Shown here one piece after another: positions 25,160 to 34,316 of a stretch of 64,000 nucleotides of DNA. A program made the position numbers and the translations under genes. Origin of the DNA: Fischerella sp. PCC 9431 (lineage in GTDB: Bacteria; Cyanobacteriota; Cyanobacteriia; Cyanobacteriales; Nostocaceae); NCBI RefSeq assembly GCF_000447295.1, contig NZ_KE650771.1:1175869-1239868 (forward strand). The letters run 5' to 3'. Within the stretch, counting starts at the first letter, position 1; each line of letters opens with the position of its first letter. The notes under the pieces are model-generated. The model had not been told where the DNA came from. It searched no databases and saw only the letters and a list, made by a program, of their open reading frames with translations.

Positions 25160-27460
25160 ATGCGGTTTGTGCCAATCGGAGATATTACAGGAAATAGACA
25201 GGTGGAAGAAGCACTCCACAAAAAAGAAATTTGTCTGCGAAAACAAAGTAAAACTTTAATTCAACTAGCCAAAAGCAAGGCTTTACAACAAGGAAATCTC
25301 AAGGCAGCATTAAGGGAAATCACAGAAGCAGCTGCCCAAACAATAGAAGTAGAGCGAGTCAGTGTTTGGTTATATAATATTGATCATTCTAAAGTTGAAT
25401 GTGTCGATTTATATGACACAATTACTCAAGTTCATAGTAGCGGCATGTCGCTTTTGAAAGCAAATTTTCCTGCATACTTTCACTCTCTGGAAGAACAACG
25501 CAGCATCGCAGCACATGACGCTTGCAATGATAATAGAACCCAAGAATTATCAGAACCATATTTGTCTGCATTTGGTATTGCATCTTTGTTGAATGCACCG
25601 ATTTGGTTAGGGGGTCGTTTAGTGGGAGTGGTATGTCACGAACACATTGGCCGGATTCGTCAGTGGACATTAGAAGAAGAAAATTTTGCAGGTTCGATCG
25701 CTGATTTTGTCACTTTAGCGATCGAAGCTAGCGAACGTAAAGCCGCACAGGAAGCGCTACAGCAGAGTGAAGCAGAGTTTCGAGCAATTTTTGAGCGTTC
25801 CTCAATTGGAATTGCATTGATAGACATGCAAGTGCAGATTGTGGATATAAATCCAGCATTGTGTCAGACACTGGGCTACAATCGAGAAGATTTATCTGGT
25901 CAGCATTTTACAGATTATATTTTCCAATCAGAGGGAGATTTAAAACTCTATCAACAACTGATTTCAGGAAATTGCGATCGCCTAGAGATGGAAAGGCGCT
26001 TTTTACATCAGAATGGTAAATTAGTTTGGACTTTAGTAAGTATTTCTTTGATTTCGAGTCCAAATGGAGAACCTGAGTATTTCCTCGCCATGATCGAGGA
26101 CATTAGCGAACGTAAACACACAGAATTAGCACTCTTTGAAAGTAAAGAAGCAGCAGAAGCAGGAAGTCGTGCTAAAAGTGAATTTTTAGCAACCATGAGT
26201 CATGAATTACGAACGCCTCTAAATGCAATTATGGGGTTATCTCAGTTGCTGCAACAAGAAATGGTAGGGAATCTTAATGATAAGCAAAAAGAGTATGTCG
26301 ATTGTATTTATAGCAGTGGCGAACATCTACTGGCACTAATTAACGATATCCTCGATTTGTCAAAAGTAGAAGCTGGTAAAGAAGAACTATTTTTATCTCA
26401 ATTGTTAGTAGAAGATTTGTGTGAATATGTAATATCTACAGTCAGCGATCGCGCCGAAGAAAAAAAACTACAATTACTCACCAAAATTGATCCACAAGCA
26501 AAATTTTGTCTTGGTGATCAACGGCGAGTCAAGCAAATGCTACTCAATCTGTTGACTAATGCGATTAAATTCACCCCAGCAGGTAATGTATGTTTAGAAG
26601 TTAAAAAAGTACCCCAAGGTCTAATATTTAGAGTATCAGACACAGGTATTGGTATTGATTCTAGTCAATTTAAATTTTTATTTGAACCATTTAAACAACT
26701 TGATAGTCGCCTGAATCGTCAGTATGAAGGTACAGGTTTGGGTTTGGCTTTAACACGCAAGTTAGCACGCTTACATGGTGGTGAGGTGACAGTAGAATCG
26801 GTGCTAGGACAAGGTAGTCAATTTACATTATTTTTGCCAGATCAAGTCCCTTTACAACAAGAAGGAAAACAGCTTTCTGGGGAGATAGTTGGTGTTAATA
26901 ATCAGCAATATTTTGAACAATTAAATACAGTAAAAACAACTGCCTTTAATTATTCTTCATCCTATGGCAACTTCTACCAACCTCAGCACAAGGAAGATTA
27001 CTCTGCAACTTCTCATTATCCCGCCACTTATGTCACAAAAAAGATTTTGTTAGTACACAATGAACAACAAACTGCTATTTTAATGCGGGATTATCTGCAA
27101 GTAATTGGCTATTATGTAGAGTTGATCAACAATAGTACTGATTTTTGGGAGCGAGTGCAACACCAAAAGCCTGATTTAGTTTTGTTAGATTTAGAATTAG
27201 CTGGAGACATGAACGCATGGTATTTGTTGAGTACAGTACGACAAAACCCAGATTTGCAAGATTTAATTGTGGTTACTCTCGCACCAAATGCGATCGCAAC
27301 AAATAATGATGATCTAAACATAAATTGCTGTTGTGCGAACACTACAGCAGATAAATTATGCGATCGCGCTCTCGAAGCAGGTGCTAATGCATGTCTGTCT
27401 AAGCCAATTGGTATTGCTCAAATTGAATCAATACTGATGGAATATTTTGGTGTAGTCTAG
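25160..27460 (+). CDS. Hybrid sensor histidine kinase (GAF-PAS-HisKA-HATPase-REC)
   Basis: A 766-residue cytosolic kinase with no TM helix. GAF domain about 45-195; PAS/PAC about 200-325 (FRAIFERSSIGIALID); HisKA with MSHELRTPLNAIM; HATPase with NLLTNAIKF, DTGIGID and GTGLGLALTRK; and a C-terminal receiver (about 630-760). The receiver keeps the acceptor Asp (LVLLDLEL) and Lys (LSKPIG), but its acidic pair is replaced (LLVHNEQ instead of the usual V-D-D), so phosphorylation is doubtful. The first residues, IGDITGNRQVEEAL, read like the end of a PAS/PAC domain, hinting that an upstream PAS has been lost; an in-frame stop lies just before the ATG. Confidence 0.92.
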   Translation: MRFVPIGDITGNRQVEEALHKKEICLRKQSKTLIQLAKSKALQQGNLKAALREITEAAAQTIEVERVSVWLYNIDHSKVECVDLYDTITQVHSSGMSLLKANFPAYFHSLEEQRSIAAHDACNDNRTQELSEPYLSAFGIASLLNAPIWLGGRLVGVVCHEHIGRIRQWTLEEENFAGSIADFVTLAIEASERKAAQEALQQSEAEFRAIFERSSIGIALIDMQVQIVDINPALCQTLGYNREDLSGQHFTDYIFQSEGDLKLYQQLISGNCDRLEMERRFLHQNGKLVWTLVSISLISSPNGEPEYFLAMIEDISERKHTELALFESKEAAEAGSRAKSEFLATMSHELRTPLNAIMGLSQLLQQEMVGNLNDKQKEYVDCIYSSGEHLLALINDILDLSKVEAGKEELFLSQLLVEDLCEYVISTVSDRAEEKKLQLLTKIDPQAKFCLGDQRRVKQMLLNLLTNAIKFTPAGNVCLEVKKVPQGLIFRVSDTGIGIDSSQFKFLFEPFKQLDSRLNRQYEGTGLGLALTRKLARLHGGEVTVESVLGQGSQFTLFLPDQVPLQQEGKQLSGEIVGVNNQQYFEQLNTVKTTAFNYSSSYGNFYQPQHKEDYSATSHYPATYVTKKILLVHNEQQTAILMRDYLQVIGYYVELINNSTDFWERVQHQKPDLVLLDLELAGDMNAWYLLSTVRQNPDLQDLIVVTLAPNAIATNNDDLNINCCCANTTADKLCDRALEAGANACLSKPIGIAQIESILMEYFGVV

Positions 27461-27465
27461 TTTGT

Positions 27466-28203
27466 TTATCTACCCTTTGAAGGCAAATTCGGAGCCTGAA
27501 TTGTACAAGGTTTAGTATCACACTGATGTTGGTAAAGCTGCTGAATATAATGTTCTTGCCAACTCAAAGGAACTTCCAACAAAGACAAGGTTCCTGTGAT
27601 TCCTTGTCCTATAAATATTAACAGGGCAATACAATTTAAAATAATATGAACCTTGCGCCAAAAATTGCTTTTGTCTTTATAAATTTCTGGCAATATTGCT
27701 AAAGAAAAAATCATCAAAAAAGCAGCAGTTATCCCATAGTAATAATGTGAAACATACCACTGGTCAGTTTTACGATAGATACCATCCTGAGAACCTAGCA
27801 CCACTAAACCGATTCCGGTTAATGTAGCAAATACTGCACGCCAATTGCGTTGCTTTGCTTTATAGAGTAGAACTGTTGAAGCAATAGTAGCAACAAATAA
27901 TAGTACGATAAAAATAACTTGGAAACGTGCTTTCGTCCAAATTTGATTGTCTAAAATATGACCAAAAATATCATTAGCTAGAGCTAATAAAACAATACCA
28001 ACTACTGCTCCTGTTAGCCACCGACCTAACTGAACATGTTCCTGTCCTGCAACTGGGGGAATTTTACTTTTACCTGTTGCTTTAGTTTCCAATCGGCGCT
28101 GACGAGTTTGTAAAGCGCGATTGACGACGATACCAATTAAAGGGAAAACTACAATTACAGCGATCGCTGGATGCAACAGCAAAATCGCATCTCTAAATTC
28201 CAT
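27466..28203 (-). CDS. DUF4079 membrane protein
   Basis: A 245-residue integral membrane protein starting at MEFRDAILLLHPAIAV; an AGAGG sits 8 bp upstream, so longer upstream starts are rejected. About six hydrophobic segments and family-typical HPAIAV, GSQDGIYRKTDQWYVSHYYYG and HIILNCIALLIFIGQGITG. DUF4079 proteins are common in cyanobacteria and plastid-bearing plants; a cytochrome-b561-like membrane fold is plausible from the His pattern but unproven. Probably co-transcribed with the preceding exported protein (67-bp gap). Confidence 0.82.
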   Translation of the reverse strand: MEFRDAILLLHPAIAVIVVFPLIGIVVNRALQTRQRRLETKATGKSKIPPVAGQEHVQLGRWLTGAVVGIVLLALANDIFGHILDNQIWTKARFQVIFIVLLFVATIASTVLLYKAKQRNWRAVFATLTGIGLVVLGSQDGIYRKTDQWYVSHYYYGITAAFLMIFSLAILPEIYKDKSNFWRKVHIILNCIALLIFIGQGITGTLSLLEVPLSWQEHYIQQLYQHQCDTKPCTIQAPNLPSKGR

Positions 28204-28269
28204 TACAAACCTCTGGTGTGAAAATAAAGATTGGGGATTGGTTGTTAACCACTTCCCCACCACTTGAAA

Positions 28270-28650
28270 TTATTTAACTTCGTTAGGTGCAAACGCGGTT
28301 ATTTTACCTTTCTTAACTGCAACTACTACGTCATAGGTTGCACAATAGGAAATCGTCACATTGTTAGCTTTGTTGTAGAGGTTGACTACCATACCTGCAC
28401 CACCAGGTTGTACTGCGATTGGTTCAAGATCGCCAAAAAAGTAACGCCGCAACTGATCACCACTACCAAATTGACCTTTACTCTTGGTGAGCATTTCAAT
28501 CTTTTGTTGAGCAGTCAAACCTGTAACATCTTTCATTTCCTGGGCTGATGCTTGCACGAGTGCTGGATTCACAGCTTTGAGTGGACCATCCCAAACCGTA
28601 AATAGACCAGTCAGAGCCACAGTTGCAAGTAGTGACGAGGCGAGTTTCAT
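28270..28650 (-). CDS. Exported protein of unknown function
   Basis: A 126-residue protein with an N-terminal signal peptide (SSLLATVALTGLFTVWDGPL, probably cleaved near ASA-QE at 35). The mature part (about 90 residues) has no motif I recognise. It contains one Cys (TISYCATYDV), alternating strands, and a DQLRRYFFG segment. A strong AAGGAG ribosome binding site lies 6 bp before the ATG. It is 67 bp upstream of the DUF4079 gene in the same direction, so the two may act together at the membrane. Confidence 0.7.
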   Translation of the reverse strand: MKLASSLLATVALTGLFTVWDGPLKAVNPALVQASAQEMKDVTGLTAQQKIEMLTKSKGQFGSGDQLRRYFFGDLEPIAVQPGGAGMVVNLYNKANNVTISYCATYDVVVAVKKGKITAFAPNEVK

Positions 28651-28835
28651 TTGTTACTCCTTATCTTTAAGTTATCCCAACAAGACAAATCATCTCAGTT
28701 GGGACTGAGAGCTTTTTGAAACCCAACCATGAATTTTCTGAATATATCCTTGGAGAAAATTCAATTAAAACTCAGCATTTTCTCAGCTTGTAGCCGATAT
28801 TCAGTAAATTGTAACAAGTGTGCTGTTTGTCACAA

Positions 28836-29405
28836 CTAATAACCATTTGGTGAAGCTTGTGGTTGTTTCAGAACGCTAGGAATAGCCTCTATAATTCGTT
28901 GGATGATTTCTTCTGAGGTTTCTTCTGCTGTAACGGTAATTCGCAGATCGGCTTGGTTATAAAGTACTTGTCTTTGTTCGAGGAGCGATCGCAGTTTTCC
29001 TTGAGGATCACTATCTTGCAATAATGGTCTAGTGGTATCTTCTGCTAAACGTTGATATAGTATTTCCACTGGCACATCTAGCCAGATAATGATGCCGTGA
29101 TGTAGGTAACTCCAGTTATCTCGTCGCAGTATTATTCCCCCACCTGTAGCAATGACTAGCTTGGTAAAAGCACACACTTGCGCCAATACCTGACTTTCTA
29201 ACTGACGAAATGCTGCTTCTCCTTCCTCAGCAAAAAGTTGATTGATAGTTTTTCCTGCGGCTTTTTCGAGTAAATCATCAGTATCTACAAAGCCGTATCT
29301 TAGTTCACGAGCTAACATTCGCCCCAGTGTGGTTTTACCAGCACCCATCATACCTATTAAGTACAAGTTGATTCCTTGTAATCGCTCATTCACCTGTTGC
29401 TGCAC
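28836..29405 (-). CDS. aroK: Shikimate kinase
   Basis: A 189-residue enzyme phosphorylating shikimate at O3, the fifth step of the chorismate pathway. P-loop GMMGAGKTT, shikimate-binding VDTDDLLEKAAG and AFRQLESQVL, ATGGGIILR, and the lid region with DTTRPLL. Length is normal. The start is a GTG at 29405, with a second GTG 12 bases in; either fits, and the true start is uncertain by four codons. Confidence 0.95.
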   Translation of the reverse strand: MQQQVNERLQGINLYLIGMMGAGKTTLGRMLARELRYGFVDTDDLLEKAAGKTINQLFAEEGEAAFRQLESQVLAQVCAFTKLVIATGGGIILRRDNWSYLHHGIIIWLDVPVEILYQRLAEDTTRPLLQDSDPQGKLRSLLEQRQVLYNQADLRITVTAEETSEEIIQRIIEAIPSVLKQPQASPNGY

Positions 29406-29463
29406 TCCAGTTCTAGGAATTTTGGATTTTAAATTGAGAATATCTTATAGACAAAGCTGTTTA

Positions 29464-29826
29464 TCATAACTTTGCTATGTACCCGATGGTTTGATTGAAG
29501 CGCAGCATTTCAAGACTGCGATCGCCATAAACGCCTTCTATTTGTTGTTGACAACACTCAATGGCAAAATCGTTTAAATCTTCTGAGTTAATGCTATACA
29601 TATCTTCAAATACATCTGGTTCTACCCGACAAAAACGTGGGCGGTCAGAGTAAATGCGGCATTCACGAGTATCATGGTCATAGTTCATACACCATCCATC
29701 TGCACCTACCATACTAAAATAAAGCTCTAGTTCGTCTGGATTTAAATACTCGTGTAAATCTGGACGGTATTTAGGATCAAGATGACAGCAGGCTCCACAT
29801 TGTTTTACACATTGCCAAATAGCCAT
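29464..29826 (-). CDS. YkgJ-family cysteine-cluster protein
   Basis: A 120-residue protein with the Cys pattern of the YkgJ/CxxCxxCC family: CVKQCGACCHLDPKYRPDL near the N-terminus, then WCMNYDHDTRECRIY, PRFCRVE and IECCQQ. These proteins probably bind a metal or Fe-S cluster; flagellin N-methylase FliB is a distant member. Function in cyanobacteria unknown. It lies 58 bp upstream of aroK on the same strand and may share its transcript. Confidence 0.85.
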   Translation of the reverse strand: MAIWQCVKQCGACCHLDPKYRPDLHEYLNPDELELYFSMVGADGWCMNYDHDTRECRIYSDRPRFCRVEPDVFEDMYSINSEDLNDFAIECCQQQIEGVYGDRSLEMLRFNQTIGYIAKL

Positions 29827-29842
29827 TTTTTATACCTTTGAT

Positions 29843-29880
29843 TCAGTTATCAATTATCAGTTATCAGTTATCAGTTATCA
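29843..29880. repeat. Short 10-bp tandem repeat
   Basis: Repeats of CAGTTATCAG/CAATTATCAG (four units) just upstream of the YkgJ-type gene; a small simple-sequence tract. Confidence 0.7.
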
Positions 29881-30080
29881 AATTCTGAAGCTTGCTGGAA
29901 TGGCTGGTACTGTTTACTTATTTAAGCATTCAGCAATACACATTTTGCTATCTTAGTTTTTTATGTGGTTTCTTATCATTTTGTTAAGTAAATTAAATTT
30001 AGTAGGCGATCGCCAGATATGATTAATTCCGAGTTTGACAATAGAGTAATACATTCTTTTTAGTTTTTTGGGAGGGACTA

Positions 30081-30203
30081 ATGTTTGAGGCTATAGCCAA
30101 TATCAATTGGGAAGTAATTTTTCAACTATTGTTCGTAGCACTGATCATGCTAGCTGGGCCAGCAGTAATTTTTGTACTAGCTTTTCGCGGTGGCGACCTT
30201 TAA
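30081..30203 (+). CDS. psb30: Photosystem II protein Psb30 (Ycf12)
   Basis: A 40-residue, one-helix protein: [20 protein letters not shown], then [20 protein letters not shown]. The [19 protein letters not shown] core is the Psb30/Ycf12 signature. It is a peripheral subunit of the PSII reaction centre, near cytochrome b559 and PsbJ, and helps stability under high light. GGGAGGG lies 6 bp before the ATG and a strong terminator follows within 40 bp, so this is a compact monocistronic gene. Confidence 0.93.
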   Translation: MFEAIANINWEVIFQLLFVALIMLAGPAVIFVLAFRGGDL

Positions 30204-30239
30204 TATAAAATCCAATTAATTTTAATTTCCTTTGCTCTG

Positions 30240-30264
30240 GCCCGCATTTAGCGGGCTTTGCTTT
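30240..30264 (+). terminator. Terminator of psb30
   Basis: GCCCGC-ATTTA-GCGGGC stem followed by TTTGCTTTT, 37 bp after the psb30 stop. Confidence 0.85.
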
Positions 30265-30356
30265 TGATTTTGTTGGTTGTTGGTTGGTGATTAGGGGTTA
30301 TTAGAGGTCTAAGTTTTTTCCAATCCCTGATCCCCAATCCCTGATCCCCGATCCCC

Positions 30357-32519
30357 TTATTTACAAGTCCCTAAAGCCCTGAGTGCTGCTTGAATAATGA
30401 CATCATAGTGTAGTTGCGAGATATCAACTTCTTTCGCATCTTGACGATTATTACCCAGCAAACCGACTGTTTGTCCCTGTTCAATCGCTAAAACCTTACC
30501 ATCGGGATTTTTAATTCTTAATTCTGGTAAAGAACCATTTTGATAAATCCCACAACTATATTGACGGTGATTGTACTCAAAAACAGCTTTTGATAAAGTG
30601 GTGTCAGAAGTAAACGGCACATATGGTTGACTAGCAACTCTTGCACCGACAAGTTCTAACTCAATACTGGTGTTGCCATTAAAGTTATTTTCTCGGAGTT
30701 TATAAGCAATATCTATTCGTTGTGGTAGGGGAAAATAGTCGCGCCAGCGCCAAGCGATCGCTTTAATTTTAAATTGTTGTTGGTCAATTGTTTGGGCAAC
30801 TGTTAGTTTAATATGACCTTTACCAACGGTTTGCTGTTCAATGACTTGGACGTTAGCAGTCCAAAATACTGGATCGGGGTTATCAATACCGCAGGGTTCT
30901 AAAGCATGTAGTTGTTGATAAAGTTCTTGGTTAATTTGGTTGAGGTTAGCTTCAGCATCGATTTTGAGGAGTGGTTTCAGGTGCTGAATTTCTAGACATT
31001 GGTTAGCGAATTCCACCAAACGCGATCGCAGCGCTGCTAAATTTTCCGCAGGTAAAGAAAATCCACCTGCTGCTTTGTGTCCTCCAAATTTACCTAGCAA
31101 GTCTTGGCAATATTCTAAAGCTTCAAAAACATGGAACTCTGGGATTCCCCGTGCAGAACCGCGAATTTGCTTGTCATCCTCAAAAGTACCGATGAACACA
31201 GGAACACCATAGCGTTCTACCAAGCGAGAGGCAACAATACCAATTACACCATGATGCCAGTTGGGTTGCACAACAACCAAAACCCGATCTTCCTGTAGAG
31301 ATGTAATATATTCTGTCTCAACTAAAGCGATCGCTTCTTGTTCAATTTGTTCACACATCTGTTGACGATGCTGGTTAATTTGCTCACACTGCATCGCTTT
31401 TTCTAAAGCAATCCCCATATCATCTGTAGTCAGTAACTCAATCATAATTTGGGGATTACCAATTCTACCAATAGCATTAATCCGTGGTCCAAGCCGAAAC
31501 CCAATATCTTCAGGCTTTAACGATTTTGGATTTTGGATTGTGGATTTTGGATTCAGGAATTGAGAATTGCTAATTTCCCCTTCTCCATTACCTTGTCCCC
31601 CTTGTCCCCCATGTCTCCCTTGTCCCCCTTGTCCCCCTTGTCCTCCTTGTCCCCGATCCCCAACCCCCGACACCTGAATTAACGCCTGTATTCCTGCTAG
31701 TTGCGATTTTGGTAACTGCCGCAAACCACGTTTTACCCAACGGCGATTGACTCCAGTCAAGGGAGCAAGATCAGCAATGGTTCCCAGTGTAAATAGTTCC
31801 AGCATTGGTCTGATAATGCCACTATTAGCTTGTCCCAGCTGTTGAGCTAAGGAAATTGCCAAAATATAAGCAACACCCACACCTGCAACACCACGATAAA
31901 TAGAAGATTCTGGTAATAATTTCGGGTTGAGAATGGCGTTGGCTGGCGGTAATTGTTGCGGGATGTCGTGATGATCGGTGACAATTACTTGTAAATTCAG
32001 TTCTTTGGCTCTGGCGATCGGTTCAAACGCAGAGATCCCATTATCAACTGTTAGGATTAGTTTAACACCTTCGTTGTGAAATTCTTCTACAATCCGTTTA
32101 TTAATACCGTAGCCTTCATGCATCCGACTCGGAATGGCGTAATTGACCTCAGCACCTAACCAGCGTAAGCTACGTAATAGTAAAGCAGTACTAGTCATTC
32201 CATCTGCATCATAATCCCCACAGATGGCTATTTTTTCTTTACAGGTAATACAAGTTTGCAACAACTCTAAACTAACTGCGAGATCTGGAAATTCCTCTAA
32301 AGGCGAAGGTAGATTTAGAGATTCCGAATTTAAAAAAGCTTGTGCTGCTTCAGGGGTTTCAATACCGCGATTGATTAGTAGCTGATTGAGCAAAGACGGT
32401 AAATTAGTCGCCTTTGCCAAGTTCTCTGCTAATTCTACGTTCTGCGGGTAAATTTGCCAACGTTGATTAGGTAAACGCCGACGGTTTTTTGTGGCTGTAG
32501 TTGGGAATTGGTCTAGCAC
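30357..32519 (-). CDS. recJ: Single-stranded-DNA-specific exonuclease RecJ
   Basis: A 720-residue 5'-3' ssDNA exonuclease for recombination and mismatch/base repair. DHH core motifs: CGDYDADGMTSTALL, LTVDNGISA, VTDHHDIPQ, GVAGVGVAYIL; DHHA1 domain with GGHKAAGGFSL; OB fold near 560-660. The catalytic set is intact. Between ALIQVSG and LKPEDIGFRLGPRINAIGRI there is an unusual insert of about 50 residues (about 281-335), very rich in Gly and Gln, then SIQNPK-type sequence, encoded by intergenic-type repeats in frame. Starts with GTG; no clear ribosome binding site. Confidence 0.95.
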   Translation of the reverse strand: MLDQFPTTATKNRRRLPNQRWQIYPQNVELAENLAKATNLPSLLNQLLINRGIETPEAAQAFLNSESLNLPSPLEEFPDLAVSLELLQTCITCKEKIAICGDYDADGMTSTALLLRSLRWLGAEVNYAIPSRMHEGYGINKRIVEEFHNEGVKLILTVDNGISAFEPIARAKELNLQVIVTDHHDIPQQLPPANAILNPKLLPESSIYRGVAGVGVAYILAISLAQQLGQANSGIIRPMLELFTLGTIADLAPLTGVNRRWVKRGLRQLPKSQLAGIQALIQVSGVGDRGQGGQGGQGGQGRHGGQGGQGNGEGEISNSQFLNPKSTIQNPKSLKPEDIGFRLGPRINAIGRIGNPQIMIELLTTDDMGIALEKAMQCEQINQHRQQMCEQIEQEAIALVETEYITSLQEDRVLVVVQPNWHHGVIGIVASRLVERYGVPVFIGTFEDDKQIRGSARGIPEFHVFEALEYCQDLLGKFGGHKAAGGFSLPAENLAALRSRLVEFANQCLEIQHLKPLLKIDAEANLNQINQELYQQLHALEPCGIDNPDPVFWTANVQVIEQQTVGKGHIKLTVAQTIDQQQFKIKAIAWRWRDYFPLPQRIDIAYKLRENNFNGNTSIELELVGARVASQPYVPFTSDTTLSKAVFEYNHRQYSCGIYQNGSLPELRIKNPDGKVLAIEQGQTVGLLGNNRQDAKEVDISQLHYDVIIQAALRALGTCK
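31515..31680. repeat. Intergenic-type repeat in frame inside recJ
   Basis: Tandem CTTGTCCCC units and a GATTTTGGATT repeat lie inside recJ without breaking the frame (minus strand reads GGQGGQGGQGRHGGQGGQG). The same units occur in the non-coding stretches at 57500-57610 and 60120-60180. Confidence 0.85.
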
Positions 32520-32569
32520 AATTGCAGTTAGGAGTGTGCATCATCACTTATATCTCATACACTCTAGCT

Positions 32570-32995
32570 TCACAATACCTCGATTCGTCCATCATCTAGA
32601 ATATAAATAGCGCGATCGCCAGGAGCATACCAATTTGGACGCAGTTCTACTCCTAGTGTCCCAAAATTTAATTTGGAAATATTTGCCTTTAACGGTAAAC
32701 CTATGTCATCCCAAAATAATAAAGATACATTTGGCTCTGTACCATCTCCCTGATTAATATTTAGTTCTTGTCCTGGTTGTAAAGGAATGGGATTAGTACT
32801 AGATGGCTTCTGTATAATCAACACTCTTGGTGTACGATTTACAACTTTAACTTTGATACGTTGTCCCGGTGAAAATTGAATCGGACGAGGGCCGCACTTG
32901 GAAGCACAAGTACCAGCAAAAGCAGGTCTGTAATTATTGACTGACGGTAAAAGTAGAGCAGTTGCGATTAAAGTTGTACAGATAAACTTAGACAT
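32570..32995 (-). CDS. Exported hypothetical protein
   Basis: A 141-residue protein starting at MSKFICTTLIATALLL; the upstream in-frame Met adds six residues ahead of the signal peptide and is less likely. Signal peptide cleaved near AFA-GT. The mature part has Cys pair CASKC and beta-rich sequence (RIKVKVVNRTPRVLIIQKP, GDRAIYILDDGRIEVL). I do not recognise the family. It lies 50 bp before recJ on the same strand, so co-transcription is possible but the functions look unrelated. Confidence 0.65.
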   Translation of the reverse strand: MSKFICTTLIATALLLPSVNNYRPAFAGTCASKCGPRPIQFSPGQRIKVKVVNRTPRVLIIQKPSSTNPIPLQPGQELNINQGDGTEPNVSLLFWDDIGLPLKANISKLNFGTLGVELRPNWYAPGDRAIYILDDGRIEVL

Positions 32996-33093
32996 AGAAT
33001 CGAGGTTACACAAAAGGCAAAGGGTGTGTAGATTTTAATACCTCAGACTAACACCACATTTTGGTCTTTGTGTAGAGAGAAGAGACATTAATT

Positions 33094-33195
33094 ATGACAA
33101 CCGATAAACCATTATCAACCAGTTTTGGTGATGGGTGGGAGTTGGCTAGCTATTTTATACAGGTAATGCCTACCATATCGGGATACTCAATGTAG
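33094..33195 (+). pseudogene. Possible 5' remnant of a lost gene
   Basis: A 33-codon ORF, MTTDKPLSTSFGDGWELASY then FIQ, that looks like a genuine protein N-terminus but loses protein-like character where it runs into the 3' end of the convergent methyltransferase gene at 33150. Consistent with a gene cut off when the neighbouring segment was joined. Weak evidence. Confidence 0.3.
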
Positions 33196-33899
33196 TCCTG
33201 CCAGAACTCAAAGCCAAATTTCTGTATGCCTTCAGGACTGATTTTTGGTTGATGCCAGCAGATCTCTTTAAAACCAGCACTCATCAAGGCCCATTCATAA
33301 GTCGCTTTGCTGAGGTAGTAGTTGTCAAAACTGATACTAATAGACTCACCATCATCAGGAATTGTTAATGTTAAAGTTATGGGAGTACCTTCCTTCAGCG
33401 ACTGGGTACATTTTCTAGAAATACCATATTTCTCATGTTTATGATAAAACTCTCTTGGCAGTTCTAAATTATTGTTCAAACCGACAAATCGACCACCAGG
33501 TTTAAGATGAGTTGCTATGGCCTGACACATTTTGAGTAGTTGCTCTTTAGTTGAAGCGTAATTCAGCAAGTAGGAGGATAACACAAGATCGAAGCTGCCA
33601 AGAGAACCAACTTCGGTGACATCACCGATGATATATTCAATTTTCTTGGAACTAGAGGCTTCTTCAAGTCTTGCCAGTTCTATCATTTTTGAGGAAATAT
33701 CCACACCAACCAAACGTGCAGGATTATTTAGCTTGAGCAATCGTGTGAAAAATCCTTCTCCACAAGCTAGATCGAGGATTGATTTCCCAGCAACATCTCC
33801 GATGAGATTTAAGTATGTATATGCCTCACCATACAAGCGATAAGGCAATTTGTTAAGTTTTTGAAACTGGAGAGCTATACCATCATACACAGCTGCCAT
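33150..33899 (-). CDS. Class I SAM-dependent methyltransferase
   Basis: A 249-residue protein with a Rossmann methyltransferase domain: motif I SILDLACGEGFFTRLL, VGVDISSKMIELAR, FDLVLSSYLLNYA (motif IV region), LKPGGRFVGLNNN. No TM helix or fused domain. Small-molecule substrate likely but unknown; ends with a variable C-terminal half typical of natural-product or lipid-modifying enzymes. Confidence 0.9.
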   Translation of the reverse strand: MAAVYDGIALQFQKLNKLPYRLYGEAYTYLNLIGDVAGKSILDLACGEGFFTRLLKLNNPARLVGVDISSKMIELARLEEASSSKKIEYIIGDVTEVGSLGSFDLVLSSYLLNYASTKEQLLKMCQAIATHLKPGGRFVGLNNNLELPREFYHKHEKYGISRKCTQSLKEGTPITLTLTIPDDGESISISFDNYYLSKATYEWALMSAGFKEICWHQPKISPEGIQKFGFEFWQDYIEYPDMVGITCIK

Positions 33900-34112
33900 T
33901 TTTTCACCTCAGTTGCAAGTTTTTTATCAAAGGATGTCTGATACAGTTCGGTCTTGTTGTTTTAAATTACGATACACTTATTGACCAAGTTTCAACACTG
34001 CACTTCGAGTAGAAAAGCTATGGATAGTGGTAAATATGTAGTGAAACGAAGATTTAGTAACCCACACCAATTTGAAAAAAGAATGCGACAGATGAATCTT
34101 GTAGAGACGCGA

Positions 34113-34259
34113 TTTATCGCGTCTGATATCTAGATGATCGCGTCTGATATCTAAATGATCGCATCTCATATCTAAATGATCGCATCTCATATCTAAATGA
34201 TCGCGTCTCATATCTAAATGATCGCGTCTCATATCTAGATGATCGCGTCTCATATTCTA
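34113..34259. repeat. Seven 21-bp tandem repeats
   Basis: Units with core ATGATCGCRTCTSATATCTA, period 21 bp, seven copies. They abut a GTAGAGACGCGATTTATCGC hairpin repeat at 34101-34120, from which the array probably grew by amplification of the half-palindrome. The open frames through it (for example repeated MRRDHLD) are a by-product of the period. Confidence 0.9.
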
Positions 34260-34316
34260 AATGTGTCGCAAACATTTTTTGAATCGGCATCACATTATTT
34301 ATTTTTAGCCATTTAT

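Noticed and set aside
28204..28263. Longer N-terminus for the DUF4079 protein
   Set aside because: The ribosome binding site and the first membrane helix place the start at 28203.
33978..34253. Minus-strand frame with repeated MRRDHLD
   Set aside because: By-product of the 21-bp array; the rest of the frame is not protein-like.
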